Below are positions 1 through 5,987 of a DNA stretch of 8,438 bases, piece by piece. How positions within the stretch are numbered: position 1 is the first letter of the stretch; each line of letters starts with the position of its first letter. The stretch is from assembly GCA_021817355.1 (NCBI GenBank), contig JAKAVI010000396.1, positions 1 to 8,438 on the forward strand, given 5' to 3'. Both the position numbers and the translations under genes were made by a program. Origin of the DNA: Pseudomonadota bacterium. Its GTDB lineage: Bacteria > Pseudomonadota > Alphaproteobacteria > Micropepsales > Micropepsaceae. The notes beneath the pieces were generated by a model, which was given only the letters and a program-made list of their open reading frames with translations, searched no databases and had not been told where the DNA came from.

Positions 1-2
1 AA

Positions 3-152
3 ATCAGCCGCGAAGGTGGCTACGTCAACGCCGATGGCACAACCGGCAATGCGTTCAGCCAAGGTCAAATCCTGATCCGCGCGATGATCATGTGCGACGT
101 GGCGGTGCTGCGCCCAACATTCTTCGCCCAGGTGTCCGACATACAGGTGTAA
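3..152 (+). CDS. C-terminal end of an unidentified protein (possibly phage structural)
   Basis: An open frame enters from the left edge and stops at TAA 150-152, giving 49 residues that begin ISREGGYVNADGTTGN and end RPTFFAQVSDIQV. The composition looks like a normal folded C-terminus: a glycine/asparagine-rich loop followed by an alternating hydrophobic stretch (QILIRAMIMCDVAVLRP). That ending is reminiscent of C-terminal strands of some tailed-phage capsid or virion proteins, but no diagnostic motif is visible and the family assignment is a guess. The gene is read toward the structured region and terminator at 489-524, which probably ends its transcript. No downstream gene on this strand follows closely. 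Confidence 0.6.
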   Translation: MSREGGYVNADGTTGNAFSQGQILIRAMIMCDVAVLRPTFFAQVSDIQV

Positions 153-156
153 TCCG

Positions 157-336
157 TATGCGGATAATTCGTATACTGACGGTCAGTACGCTGATCTTCC
201 TGATACGGATTGTCCGCACACAGACGAATGGTAAGATGATGACCGACTACGCAATGACCATATCCGGAAGTGTCAGTAGGCGGATATTCCGTAGCCTGAT
301 AGTCTGTGCACGGAATATCAGTAGACTGATGATTGC
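157..336 (+). repeat. Degenerate 15-bp tandem array, about 12 units
   Basis: Reading from 157 in steps of 15 gives twelve units with an approximate consensus TAY-RCK-GAT-NNT-CMG. Unit position 8 is A in 12 of 12 units, position 7 is G in 10 of 12, and positions 2, 5, 12 and 13 keep one base in 9 of 12. Units 6-8 (232-276) are the most diverged. Two better-matching 27-base segments, 161-187 and 281-307, agree at 20 of 27 positions and lie exactly 120 bp (8 units) apart. Inverted repeats are superimposed: 174-188 is TACTGAC-G-GTCAGTA, 283-292 pairs with 310-319 (10 bp), and 152-159 pairs with 203-210 (8 bp). The five leading units read as pentads YADNS, YTDGQ, YADLP, DTDCP, HTDEW, but that frame has stop codons in later units. 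The function is unknown. Confidence 0.75.
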
Positions 337-346
337 GCTGGCCCCC

Positions 347-403
347 TTTGCCGCCGCGATAGCCTGATAACGAATCCGCGGCGGTTTGGCTTTGCCGCCG
401 CGG
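347..403 (+). promoter_or_regulatory. Three-arm GC-rich alternative hairpins
   Basis: The sequence TTTGCCGCCGCG occurs at 347-358 and again at 391-402. Between them, 376-384 (CCGCGGCGG) is complementary to both. Two mutually exclusive stems can therefore form: 351-358 with 377-384 (8 bp, 18-nt loop) or 376-384 with 395-403 (9 bp, 10-nt loop). No U-tract follows, so neither is a classical terminator. The arrangement resembles an antiterminator/terminator-type switch or a processed 3' UTR stem. That reading is inference; the complementarity is directly visible. Confidence 0.5.
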
Positions 404-427
404 GGGATAAGACGGCTAGTGCCCGGC

Positions 428-453
428 CCGTCAGCCGAAACCCCGTCAGCCGA
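428..453. repeat. 11-bp direct repeat CCGTCAGCCGA
   Basis: CCGTCAGCCGA is present at 428-438 and again at 443-453, separated by 4 bp, just upstream of the strong terminator. It is too short to assign a role. It could be a replication slip or a binding-site pair. Confidence 0.6.
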
Positions 454-488
454 TGGCGCTTAATCCTTTGGCGCGCGACCGGCAACAG

Positions 489-524
489 AAGGCCGCAGGC
501 TTCACTCCCCTGCGGCCTTTTTTT
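489..524 (+). terminator. Strong rho-independent terminator
   Basis: AAGGCCGCAGG (489-499) pairs perfectly with CCTGCGGCCTT (509-519) across a 9-nt loop. The stem runs into seven T residues at 518-524. On the opposite strand there is no U-tract, so it acts in the plus direction. It would end transcription coming from the partial gene at the left edge and from the structured array between them. Confidence 0.92.
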
Positions 525-538
525 ATGCCAGCGTCGGA

Positions 539-733
539 GAGGGTGGGATTGCGGTTCCCAAGAGGAACCACAATAGGCCCAATTCCCTTCGCGCCGGGAT
601 TAAGCCCCACCGTCGCCTTCTGTGCCGCTATCAGCTCGCCCCACCGGCGTTCAGCCCGCGGTGCCTAGTGGAACCACGGGACGGCCGTGAACACGGTGGT
701 TCCATTCAGGAACCGCCGTCTCTCCCCACCCTC
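539..733. repeat. Imperfect inverted-repeat pair enclosing ~195 bp (MITE/REP-like)
   Basis: Three left-arm segments have inverted partners in the same order on the right: GAGGGTGGG 539-547 with 725-733, GCGGTTCC 551-558 with 709-716, and GGAACCAC 564-571 with 696-703. Each arm also folds locally (553-558 with 564-569 on the left, 698-703 with 709-714 on the right), and TGGAACCAC 669-677 pairs with 696-704. No open frame here looks like protein. The overall form is that of a small non-autonomous inverted-repeat element or a nested palindrome. I see no clear target-site duplication. Confidence 0.5.
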
Positions 734-818
734 GCCGGCGCGGAAACCTGGTGCCTGTTGAGAACCAAGTTTGGCGCTTGCCTTGGACCAGCCCCACCGG
801 CGTTCAGCCCGCGGTGCC
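638..818. repeat. Perfect 28-bp direct repeat (638-665 and 791-818)
   Basis: The 28 bases at 638-665 (beginning GCCCCACCGG, ending GCGGTGCC) recur without mismatch at 791-818, 153 bp later. Each copy can fold on itself: CACC-(G)-GCG with CGC-GGTG around a short loop. That makes it similar to REP-type extragenic palindromes. The flanks differ, so this is not one large duplication. The first copy lies inside the inverted-repeat element described for 539-733 and the second lies outside it. Confidence 0.85.
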
Positions 819-921
819 CTGATGGACGGTCCCATAGGATTGACTGAGTTAGGACCGATAGTAGGACCACTTACGCAGCATCAAAAAATAATCAATAAAA
901 TCAGTACGTTATGTCATATTC

Positions 922-1014
922 TGGCGGACAGGGAGGGATTCGAACCCTCGAAACGGCTCATCACCGTTTACACACTTTCCAGGCGTGCGCCTTCAACCGC
1001 TCGGCCACCTGTCC
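922..1014 (-). tRNA. tRNA-Ser (anticodon GGA), CCA encoded
   Basis: Read on the minus strand from 1014, the acceptor GGACAGG (1008-1014) pairs with CCTGTCC (926-932). A discriminator G (925) and an encoded CCA (922-924) follow. The anticodon stem CACGC/GTGTG encloses the loop CTGGAAA, with anticodon GGA at 978-980, which decodes serine UCC/UCU. The long class II variable arm is AACGG/CCGTT. The T arm GAGGGTTCGAATCCCTC is canonical. All parts of the cloverleaf are present, so the gene should be functional. Confidence 0.97.
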
Positions 1015-1050
1015 ACTTCCGGGCTGCTAGTCTCTGCCGGGAGGGCCGGG

Positions 1051-1078
1051 AATATACTCAGTTGGTCCAGGACAGCAA
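1051..1078 (-). promoter_or_regulatory. Sigma70-type promoter for tRNA-Ser
   Basis: On the minus strand a TTGCTG -35 (1073-1078) is followed after 16 bp by a TATATT -10 (1051-1056). Initiation would fall near 1044, about 30 nt before the mature tRNA 5' end. A GC-rich stretch follows the -10, as in stringently controlled stable-RNA promoters. Position and match support the call; the stringent control is inference. Confidence 0.6.
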
Positions 1079-1173
1079 GCGCTACCTGGCATTTCCGGAG
1101 CCTTGGAATTTCAAATACTTTCACTGCACCCGTGTTGAGCTGATGCCGAATGCGGAATCTCCTTGTTGCGCCG

Positions 1174-1192
1174 CCCATAAGGGGCTTATGGG
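1174..1192 (-). other. Hairpin across the stop codon of the LAB_N gene
   Basis: CCCATAAG (1174-1181) and CTTATGGG (1185-1192) form a perfect 8-bp stem with a 3-nt loop. The stem includes the TAA stop codon (1186-1188, minus strand) of the upstream gene. No U-tract follows in the minus direction, so it is a weak terminator candidate or a 3'-end stabilising stem. Confidence 0.4.
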
Positions 1193-1500
1193 GCGGGGCC
1201 TTCGGAGGCTGCGGTCGCTCGGAGCATAGCTCGTTCCCGCCAAATCAAGCGAAGGTTGCGTCCGTAAACCACTAGCCCCGTTGTCTGTCCAAGGATGAGT
1301 GCGGCACTGCCGAGATGAACGGCGTAAGCGGTCATCACAAGTCCGCCGCACAGACTAACATACCAAAAGCTTACCGGAATTACGCTGCGTCCTTCCAACT
1401 CACTCTTGTACCATTGAATTATGAACCGGGAGGCGAACAGAGATTGTGCCCCAAGGCCTACCAATGCCCAGACGTGATCAACTGTGAACCAGCTTACCAT
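1186..1500 (-). CDS. LAB_N (lipid A biosynthesis N-terminal domain) small membrane protein
   Basis: The 104-residue product resembles the stand-alone LAB_N domain that also occurs at the N-terminus of some LpxB proteins. Features of that family are the GLGAQSLFASRFIIQWYKSE segment near the N-terminus, the SVIPVSFWYVSLCGG segment, and the C-terminal GQTTGLVVYGRNLRLI. Three hydrophobic membrane segments are visible. The catalytic LpxB glycosyltransferase domain is absent. I chose ATG at 1498-1500, which has AGGG six bases upstream; a TTG at 1515 in the same frame would overlap the upstream stop (TTGA) and give 109 residues. The gene lies 11 bp after the GT2 gene and is probably cotranscribed. 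The family's biochemical role is not established. Context suggests it helps a polyprenyl-phosphate glycosyltransferase at the inner membrane. Confidence 0.85.
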   Translation of the reverse strand: MVSWFTVDHVWALVGLGAQSLFASRFIIQWYKSELEGRSVIPVSFWYVSLCGGLVMTAYAVHLGSAALILGQTTGLVVYGRNLRLIWRERAMLRATAASEGPAP

Positions 1501-1511
1501 GGCCGTCCCTA

Positions 1512-2231
1512 TCAAAGCTCCTCGGTTTTAAAAGCGCCGCCACGAAACCGCTGCTGCAGCCAGCGAACCCCTATAAGATCAGTGATGCCGACCAGCGCTC
1601 GATCCCAAACACCATATTTTGAGCTGCCGTGCAGTCGCGGGCGGTGAGATACGTTCACATAGTGAACCGTGTAACCTTCGCGCAGCATCAACGTGATTAA
1701 GTAGCGATGCATGTGATCAAAATAGGGCAGGGTCAAAAACGCCCCCCGCCGAAATGCCTTTAGCCCGCATCCGGTGTCCTCTGCCCCATCCCGCAGTACC
1801 CAGTTGCGAAAGCGATTTGCGGCCTGTGAGGCCAGACGTTTTGCCCAATTGTCCATGCGCCGCACGCGTATTCCAGCGACCATGCCGAGATCTGGGCTGC
1901 CATCCCGCATCTTGCTCAGCAGCTTGGGCAGATCGGCCGGATCATTCTGGCCGTCGCCGTCCAGGATTGCGACGATCTCGCTCCGCGCCGCACTGATTCC
2001 AGTTCGTAGCGCGCGGCTCTGACCGGCATTGCGGGGATGCCGGATAATTCGAAGCTGCGGAATTTCCGCCTTCAATTGACTTAACGTAATTGTTGTCCCG
2101 TCGGTCGAGCCGTCATCGACAAAGATGATTTCATAGAGGCGTTCGTCTTTTAGAGCGGCCGTGATTTCTCGGGCCAGCGCCCCCACATTTTGGGCTTCGT
2201 TTTTGACCGGTACGACGATGCTGAGCGACAT
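1512..2231 (-). CDS. GT2 family polyprenyl-phosphate glycosyltransferase (DPM1/ArnC-like)
   Basis: The 239-residue GT-A fold enzyme probably transfers a sugar from a nucleotide donor to undecaprenyl (polyprenyl) phosphate on the cytoplasmic face. It begins MSLSIVVPVKNEAQNV, typical of the family. It has the nucleotide-binding VDDGSTDGT (residues 38-46), the metal-binding DGDGQNDP (D91, D93), and the C-terminal HRPRLHGSSKYG signature (196-207) of DPM1/GtrB/ArnC-like enzymes. The long C-terminal membrane helices of ArnC or GtrB are missing; only a short hydrophobic stretch (ALVGITDLIGV) remains. ATG at 2229-2231 matches the family N-terminus; ATG 2235-2237 adds two residues and is equally possible. 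The same frame stays open upstream to 2438, but that extension is not family-like. The sugar is not predictable from sequence. Confidence 0.88.
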   Translation of the reverse strand: MSLSIVVPVKNEAQNVGALAREITAALKDERLYEIIFVDDGSTDGTTITLSQLKAEIPQLRIIRHPRNAGQSRALRTGISAARSEIVAILDGDGQNDPADLPKLLSKMRDGSPDLGMVAGIRVRRMDNWAKRLASQAANRFRNWVLRDGAEDTGCGLKAFRRGAFLTLPYFDHMHRYLITLMLREGYTVHYVNVSHRPRLHGSSKYGVWDRALVGITDLIGVRWLQQRFRGGAFKTEEL

Positions 2232-2262
2232 TATCATCAATGAGTATGTCCGTCTCTGTAGA

Positions 2263-2291
2263 ATTCTCCAGCCCAAACAGTCAGATGCCAA
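2263..2291 (-). promoter_or_regulatory. Candidate promoter for the GT2-LAB_N pair
   Basis: On the minus strand TTGGCA (2286-2291) is followed after 17 bp by GAGAAT (2263-2268), which would start transcription about 20-25 nt before the GT2 start. The divergent intergenic region (2238-2439) should also carry a plus-strand promoter for the GT-C pair. A TATAAG at 2357-2362 is the best -10 there but has no convincing -35. Confidence 0.4.
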
Positions 2292-2439
2292 GGGATAGGC
2301 GGCAAAGCATGGCCGACTCGGCCTTATACCCGGTGTGGGCGCCGGGCAATAGACCATATAAGCCCTGGCATGGTAGGGCCAAGGCCGAACCGTTCCGCGC
2401 ATGTGACAGTGTTGTGCTAAACAGTCAGCCAGGACCATT

Positions 2440-4137
2440 ATGAAGGGGCTTGCCTTGGTGAGCGATACTGTTCCGGAGGGACTTCAGAGCGCGGGCGTGT
2501 GGGATCGGCTCGCCCGCCGCCCCGTCACAGCTTTGCTCCTGATTTGCCTCCTGGCATGGCTTCCCGGATTTTTCAGCCTTCCAGTGCTTGACCGTGATGA
2601 AGCGCGCTTTGCTCAGGCATCCAAGCAGATGGTCGAAAGTGGAGACTGGGTCAATATCCGTTTTGGCCGAGAACCGCGCTATAAGAAACCGGCAGGAATC
2701 TACTGGCTGCAAGCTGCTGCCACACAGCTCCTTGGTCGGCCTCCCTATACCGCGATTTGGACCTACAGATTGCCCTCGTTGCTTGGGGCGATGGCAGCCG
2801 TCCTCTTGACGTTCTGGTGCTTTCGGGCGCTTGCGCCTCCCAAAGCCGCTTTTGGCGCGGCACTGTTGTTGGGTCTGTCTCTGGGTGTCAGCGCTGAGGC
2901 CCATATCGCGAAGACGGATGCCGTACTTCTGGCCTGCACTGTGGCCGCGCAAGGAATGCTGCTGAGGATCTATCTTCGCGCGCGCGCGAAGGCGCCGCCT
3001 CTTTCCCTGTCTCTGATTTTATTGGGTTGGGCGGCCGTAGCTGCGGGCATTCTGATAAAGGGTCCTGTGATCGTCGGAGTATTGGCGCTAAGTGCGCTCG
3101 GCGTCTCGCTGTGGGACCGCAACTGGGAGTGGTTCAAACAGAGCCGTCCTGGAATAGGTTTACTTCTAGTGCTGGTGCTTGTCGCGCCATGGCTCATCGC
3201 GATCGCCATCGTAAGTCACGGACAGTTTTTCGTACGTGCTCTGGGACATGATTTCGCCGCCAAGCTCGCCAATGGACAAGAGGGGCATGGCGCTCCGCCG
3301 GGATATTATGTTCTCCTCAGCACCATTACGCTGTGGCCAGCAACCATTGCCGTTCTGCCGGGATTAAGCCGCGCCTTCGCCTCGCGTGACAAACCGGCGC
3401 TGCGCTTCGTATTGTCGTGGACGGTGGCGACCTGGCTGATGTTCGAGTTGGTGCCTACCAAACTCCCGCATTACATTCTTCCGATTTATCCAGCTTTGGC
3501 AGCTCTTTGCGGACTTTGGCTGACAGACATTGGTCCGCGCGGAAGATGGGAAAGCGGCCTGAGAAAAGCTGCCGCAATTCAGTTTTCGGTCGGCGCCACC
3601 ATCTTGGGCATAGCGATTAGTTATGCGCCAATGCGCTATGGGGAAGGCGCACCAATCTGGTTGCTAGGGTTGAGTGCGGCGGGAATTCTGGTTGGCTTCT
3701 TCGCTGCACATCAGCTGTGGCTGGATCGACGCAGCCTGGCGCTGGTGGGCGCGGTGTTGGCAGCGTTGATTTTTTACCCCAGTTTGATGTGGGGTACGTC
3801 ACCCAGGTTACAACGCATCTGGTTATCTCCGCGCCTGGCCAAGATCGTTGACAAGGATCGTCGTCCAGGAGATCCGCCGATTATCGTCAGTGGCTATGAT
3901 GAGCCGAGCGTGATTTTTTTGCTTGGCACGAATACGCGGATTGATACCGGCGCGCGGGCGGCGCGCATCGCAGTGCAAGGCGGTGGACAGGTTCTTGTTG
4001 ACCAATTCCAGCGGTCGGCCTTTCTTGCCCAGATTGCCGCCAGCCATGCTCATGTTCTGGTCGAAGGCGTCGTCAAGGGCGTAAATTATTCACGTGGGCG
4101 AAAAGAAACCATTACTGTGTATCGGGTTATCGGATGA
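2440..4137 (+). CDS. ArnT-like GT-C family glycosyltransferase (GT39/GT83 type)
   Basis: This 565-residue polytopic inner-membrane enzyme resembles ArnT (aminoarabinose transferase) and related lipid A or protein glycosyltransferases that use polyprenyl-phosphate sugars. The first periplasmic loop has PVLDRDEARFAQ (acidic pair D53/E54), followed by RYKKPAGIYW (K82/K83) and IAKTDAVLL (D160). These correspond to acidic and lysine positions important in ArnT. ELVPTKLPHYILPIYPAL matches the later conserved P-K-LPHY-LP-YP signature. About a dozen hydrophobic segments are present, then a soluble C-terminal part (about residues 460-565). ATG 2440 has AGGA five bases upstream. The TGA stop overlaps the ATG of the next gene (ATGA), indicating translational coupling. 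The name ArnT itself should not be transferred, since donor and acceptor are unknown. Related enzymes add galactosamine, galacturonic acid or other sugars. Confidence 0.88.
   Translation: MKGLALVSDTVPEGLQSAGVWDRLARRPVTALLLICLLAWLPGFFSLPVLDRDEARFAQASKQMVESGDWVNIRFGREPRYKKPAGIYWLQAAATQLLGRPPYTAIWTYRLPSLLGAMAAVLLTFWCFRALAPPKAAFGAALLLGLSLGVSAEAHIAKTDAVLLACTVAAQGMLLRIYLRARAKAPPLSLSLILLGWAAVAAGILIKGPVIVGVLALSALGVSLWDRNWEWFKQSRPGIGLLLVLVLVAPWLIAIAIVSHGQFFVRALGHDFAAKLANGQEGHGAPPGYYVLLSTITLWPATIAVLPGLSRAFASRDKPALRFVLSWTVATWLMFELVPTKLPHYILPIYPALAALCGLWLTDIGPRGRWESGLRKAAAIQFSVGATILGIAISYAPMRYGEGAPIWLLGLSAAGILVGFFAAHQLWLDRRSLALVGAVLAALIFYPSLMWGTSPRLQRIWLSPRLAKIVDKDRRPGDPPIIVSGYDEPSVIFLLGTNTRIDTGARAARIAVQGGGQVLVDQFQRSAFLAQIAASHAHVLVEGVVKGVNYSRGRKETITVYRVIG
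2974..2991. repeat. 18-bp perfect palindrome with alternating CG
   Basis: CTTCGCGCGCGCGCGAAG is a perfect palindrome containing six CG dinucleotides, a Z-DNA- or cruciform-prone tract. It lies inside the first GT-C gene and encodes LRARAK at a membrane-loop boundary. It is most likely a by-product of arginine/alanine codon use. Confidence 0.8.
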
Positions 4138-5606
4138 AATCTGTGGTGTGCATGCCTGGGGGGCACGCCGTGCGGGTTACCGTCTGTGCGATTGGCATCA
4201 TTACGCTCATACGCGTTGGGCTCCTTGCGGCAACGCCATTGCAGCTTTATCCTGATGAGGCGCAATATTGGTGGTGGTCCCAGCATCCAGCGCTAGGGTA
4301 TTTTTCTAAGCCGCCCATGATCGCCTGGTGCATCTGGCTGTTCACTCATATTTTTGGTCAATCGGTTTGGGCTATTCGTCTTGCCTCTCCGCTATTCCAT
4401 GCAGGCACCGCTCTTCTAATCTATGTCATTGCTGAGCTTGTTAATGGACGGTGCCTCGGTTTGTGGAGCGCGCTGGCCTACGCGACGATTCCAGGTGTTG
4501 CCTACTCATCTGGCCTGATGACCACAGATGTACCTCTCCTGTTCTGCTGGGCGTTGACCCTCTACGCGCTCCTGAAAGCGCTAGAGGAGCGCGGTTGGCG
4601 CTGGACCGCCGTTTGCGGCATGGCAATCGGATTAGGTATCCTTGCCAAATACACTATGCTCTTCTTTGTTGCAGGGCTGCTTCTGGCGGCCACTATGTCC
4701 ACCAAAATTCAAAGGTTTCTCCTCAGCCGGCGTGGGCTTCTGGTGGCAGCATTTGCTGCACTGCTGATTTCTCCCAATATTTACTGGAACTGGCATCATC
4801 ATTTTTTGACATTCAGGCATACCGCCGCAGATGCCGACTGGAACTCTGCCGCCTACAGTGTAAGACGCATGCTGTACTTCATCTTGGGGCAGTTTGGTGT
4901 ATTTGGCCCGCTGTTGATGGTAGGATTTGTGATAGCACTCTGGCGGCTCGCCACGTCGGGCCGCCGTTCTGACGCGGAGCTGCTACTTGCTGCAATGGCA
5001 ATGCCGCCTCTTCTCGCCGTGCTTGTGCAAAGTTTTATCTCCGTGGCCAATGCCAACTGGGCTGCGCCTACATATATTTCAGCAACCCCTCTGGCGGTCA
5101 TGGTGCTGATGGAAGCACCCTGGACATTGTGGGCGTCGTTCGTTGTCGATTCAGCGGCGATGCTTTTGCTATGGCTGTTTCTCATCTGGCCGGGCGCCGC
5201 CAGCGCCCTGGGCCAAGCCAACGCCTTCAAGCGCGAGGAGGGCTGGCGGCGATTGGGTCAAGAGGTTACAGCTGCAGCCCGCTCCCATCACTATGACGCG
5301 ATTGCGGCGGCCAACCGTTCACTGATTGCGGAACTTACTTATTATGCACCTTCCCGTCCGGCGCCGCTGCGAGCCTGGGATGGAAACGGGATCATTGCCA
5401 ACTGCTTTGATATGACCATGCCTCTCTCGGGTCGAGATACCTATGTTCTGCTGGCCTTGCTCCCGCAGGAAGTTAGGGCCGTATCGCCGAGCTTCGAATC
5501 AGTTCGGCTTATCCGGCAGCTCCGGATCCCCGTAGGCGGCGGCATTACCCGCACCGTAATGCTCTACGACGCCCGCGGCTATCTGGTCCGTCATCCTCGG
5601 CAATAG
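4134..5606 (+). CDS. Second GT-C family glycosyltransferase (PMT_2/GT39-like)
   Basis: The 490-residue polytopic membrane protein belongs to the PMT_2 branch, found in many alphaproteobacterial LPS and lipid A glycosyltransferases. Key features are LQLYPDEAQYWWWSQ (D41/E42 in the first loop), GYFSKPPMIAW (residues 55-65), LMTTDVPLLFCW (D132), LGILAKYTMLFF (168-178) and the late signature NANWAAPTY (306-314). About ten membrane segments are followed by a soluble C-terminal domain from about residue 355. Its ATG lies within the stop of the preceding GT-C gene (4-bp overlap). It is clearly different from its neighbour, not a recent duplicate: the first matches ArnT and this one the PMT_2/Rgt type. 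The pair may add two sugars or use two acceptors. Donor and acceptor are unknown. Confidence 0.86.
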   Translation: MKSVVCMPGGHAVRVTVCAIGIITLIRVGLLAATPLQLYPDEAQYWWWSQHPALGYFSKPPMIAWCIWLFTHIFGQSVWAIRLASPLFHAGTALLIYVIAELVNGRCLGLWSALAYATIPGVAYSSGLMTTDVPLLFCWALTLYALLKALEERGWRWTAVCGMAIGLGILAKYTMLFFVAGLLLAATMSTKIQRFLLSRRGLLVAAFAALLISPNIYWNWHHHFLTFRHTAADADWNSAAYSVRRMLYFILGQFGVFGPLLMVGFVIALWRLATSGRRSDAELLLAAMAMPPLLAVLVQSFISVANANWAAPTYISATPLAVMVLMEAPWTLWASFVVDSAAMLLLWLFLIWPGAASALGQANAFKREEGWRRLGQEVTAAARSHHYDAIAAANRSLIAELTYYAPSRPAPLRAWDGNGIIANCFDMTMPLSGRDTYVLLALLPQEVRAVSPSFESVRLIRQLRIPVGGGITRTVMLYDARGYLVRHPRQ

Positions 5607-5696
5607 GAATTCGCTACAATGTTTGAGTTGGCAGCGGCAATGTCGTTGCCGGTCAATTCGCCGATTGGTGCCCCTAACAGCGGCCGAGTGAATTAT

Positions 5697-5748
5697 GGGG
5701 AAGAGATCAGTTTGATGTTTCCTTCCCCGCGCCTTGCTAAGTTTTTTT
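5697..5748 (+). terminator. Weak terminator candidate after the glycosyltransferase operon
   Basis: GGGGAAG (5697-5703) pairs with CTTCCCC (5722-5728) over an 18-nt loop. A T7 tract at 5742-5748 follows, but 13 nt separate stem and T-tract, which is not canonical. A second small stem without a T-tract, CGGCAA/TTGCCG (5635-5651), lies nearer the stop codon. Confidence 0.3.
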
Positions 5749-5874
5749 CATTGTGTGGGAGGGTGGTGTGATCAGTGCCTCGGTTTTATTTGAACAGTCT
5801 TCAATAAAACTGGTAAAAGTCATGACGGATTATTTATTCCATTTGGACGGATCACAGTATTCGACACGCTTCTC

Positions 5875-5902
5875 TTGACGAATTGCCGAGGCTGCATAAA
5901 TA
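5875..5902 (+). promoter_or_regulatory. Candidate promoter for the KamA operon
   Basis: TTGACG (5875-5880, 5 of 6 matches to the -35 consensus) is followed after 16 bp by TAAATA (5897-5902). Transcription would start near 5909 and leave a leader of about 80 nt before ATG 5988. An alternative upstream pair is TTGAAC (5790-5795) with TAAAAG (5814-5819), spaced 18 bp and overlapping the AT-rich hairpin. The -10 elements are weak in both. Confidence 0.35.
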
Positions 5903-5987
5903 TCCGCCTCAACGACGGTGCCGTGCGACGCTGGGCCAATGGGGTTCGGAGCTGCGGCGCCCGTTCAAGGAGCCAAGCGAGACCACA

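Larger units (their letters stand above)
525..921. other. Gene-free, repeat-rich intergenic region
   Basis: This stretch between the terminator and tRNA-Ser has no convincing gene on either strand. The few open frames are short, arginine/proline/serine-rich, lack ribosome binding sites and cross the repeats. The left two thirds hold the inverted repeats and the 28-bp direct repeats. The right part (about 820-921) becomes AT-rich, with A6 and A4 runs at 885-901. These read as U-runs downstream of the minus-strand tRNA and may help end its transcript, although no hairpin precedes them. Confidence 0.6.
5607..5987. other. Long intergenic/leader region upstream of the KamA operon
   Basis: No gene is supported in these 381 bases. 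They contain the hairpins noted for 5635-5651 and 5697-5728, and an AT-rich hairpin in which 5783-5794 pairs with 5800-5810 (11 pairs with one bulged T, 5-nt loop). GACGGAT occurs twice (5824-5830 and 5846-5852). The kamA frame is open upstream to a TTG at 5883, but that part is arginine/proline-rich, has no ribosome binding site and does not resemble a KamA N-terminus. The spacing would allow a regulated leader. I do not recognise a known riboswitch such as the lysine riboswitch. Confidence 0.5.

Noticed and set aside
157..336. CRISPR array or diversity-generating retroelement repeat
   Set aside because: The units are contiguous 15-mers without spacers and heavily diverged. There is no cas gene, reverse transcriptase or adenine-specific variation pattern nearby.
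158..367. Open 69-70 codon frame through the 15-bp array (starts MRIIRILTVS)
   Set aside because: It has no ribosome binding site, its composition is dictated by the tandem repeat, and it lacks family resemblance. Stop-free reading may simply follow from the periodic sequence. It is kept as an alternative in the array finding.
453..1229. Plus-strand open frames 453-668 and 771-1229
   Set aside because: They run through the terminator, the repeats and the tRNA-Ser gene, are rich in R/P/S, and share only the peptide created by the 28-bp repeat. They are not genes.
2238..2438. 67-codon N-terminal extension of the GT2 frame
   Set aside because: The family begins at MSLSIVVPVKNE. The extension is cysteine/proline-rich, lacks homologous features and would overlap the promoter of the divergent operon.
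2425..2952. 175-codon minus-strand frame antisense to the first GT-C gene
   Set aside because: It is a shadow of a well-supported coding sequence, with low-complexity Q/R/K/P composition and no ribosome binding site.
4451..4972. 173-codon plus-strand frame inside the second GT-C gene
   Set aside because: It is an alternative frame of a clear membrane protein gene, with no independent support.
5883..5987. 35-codon upstream extension of kamA from TTG 5883
   Set aside because: It has a weak start codon, no ribosome binding site, an R/P-rich sequence unlike KamA, and overlap with the best promoter candidate.
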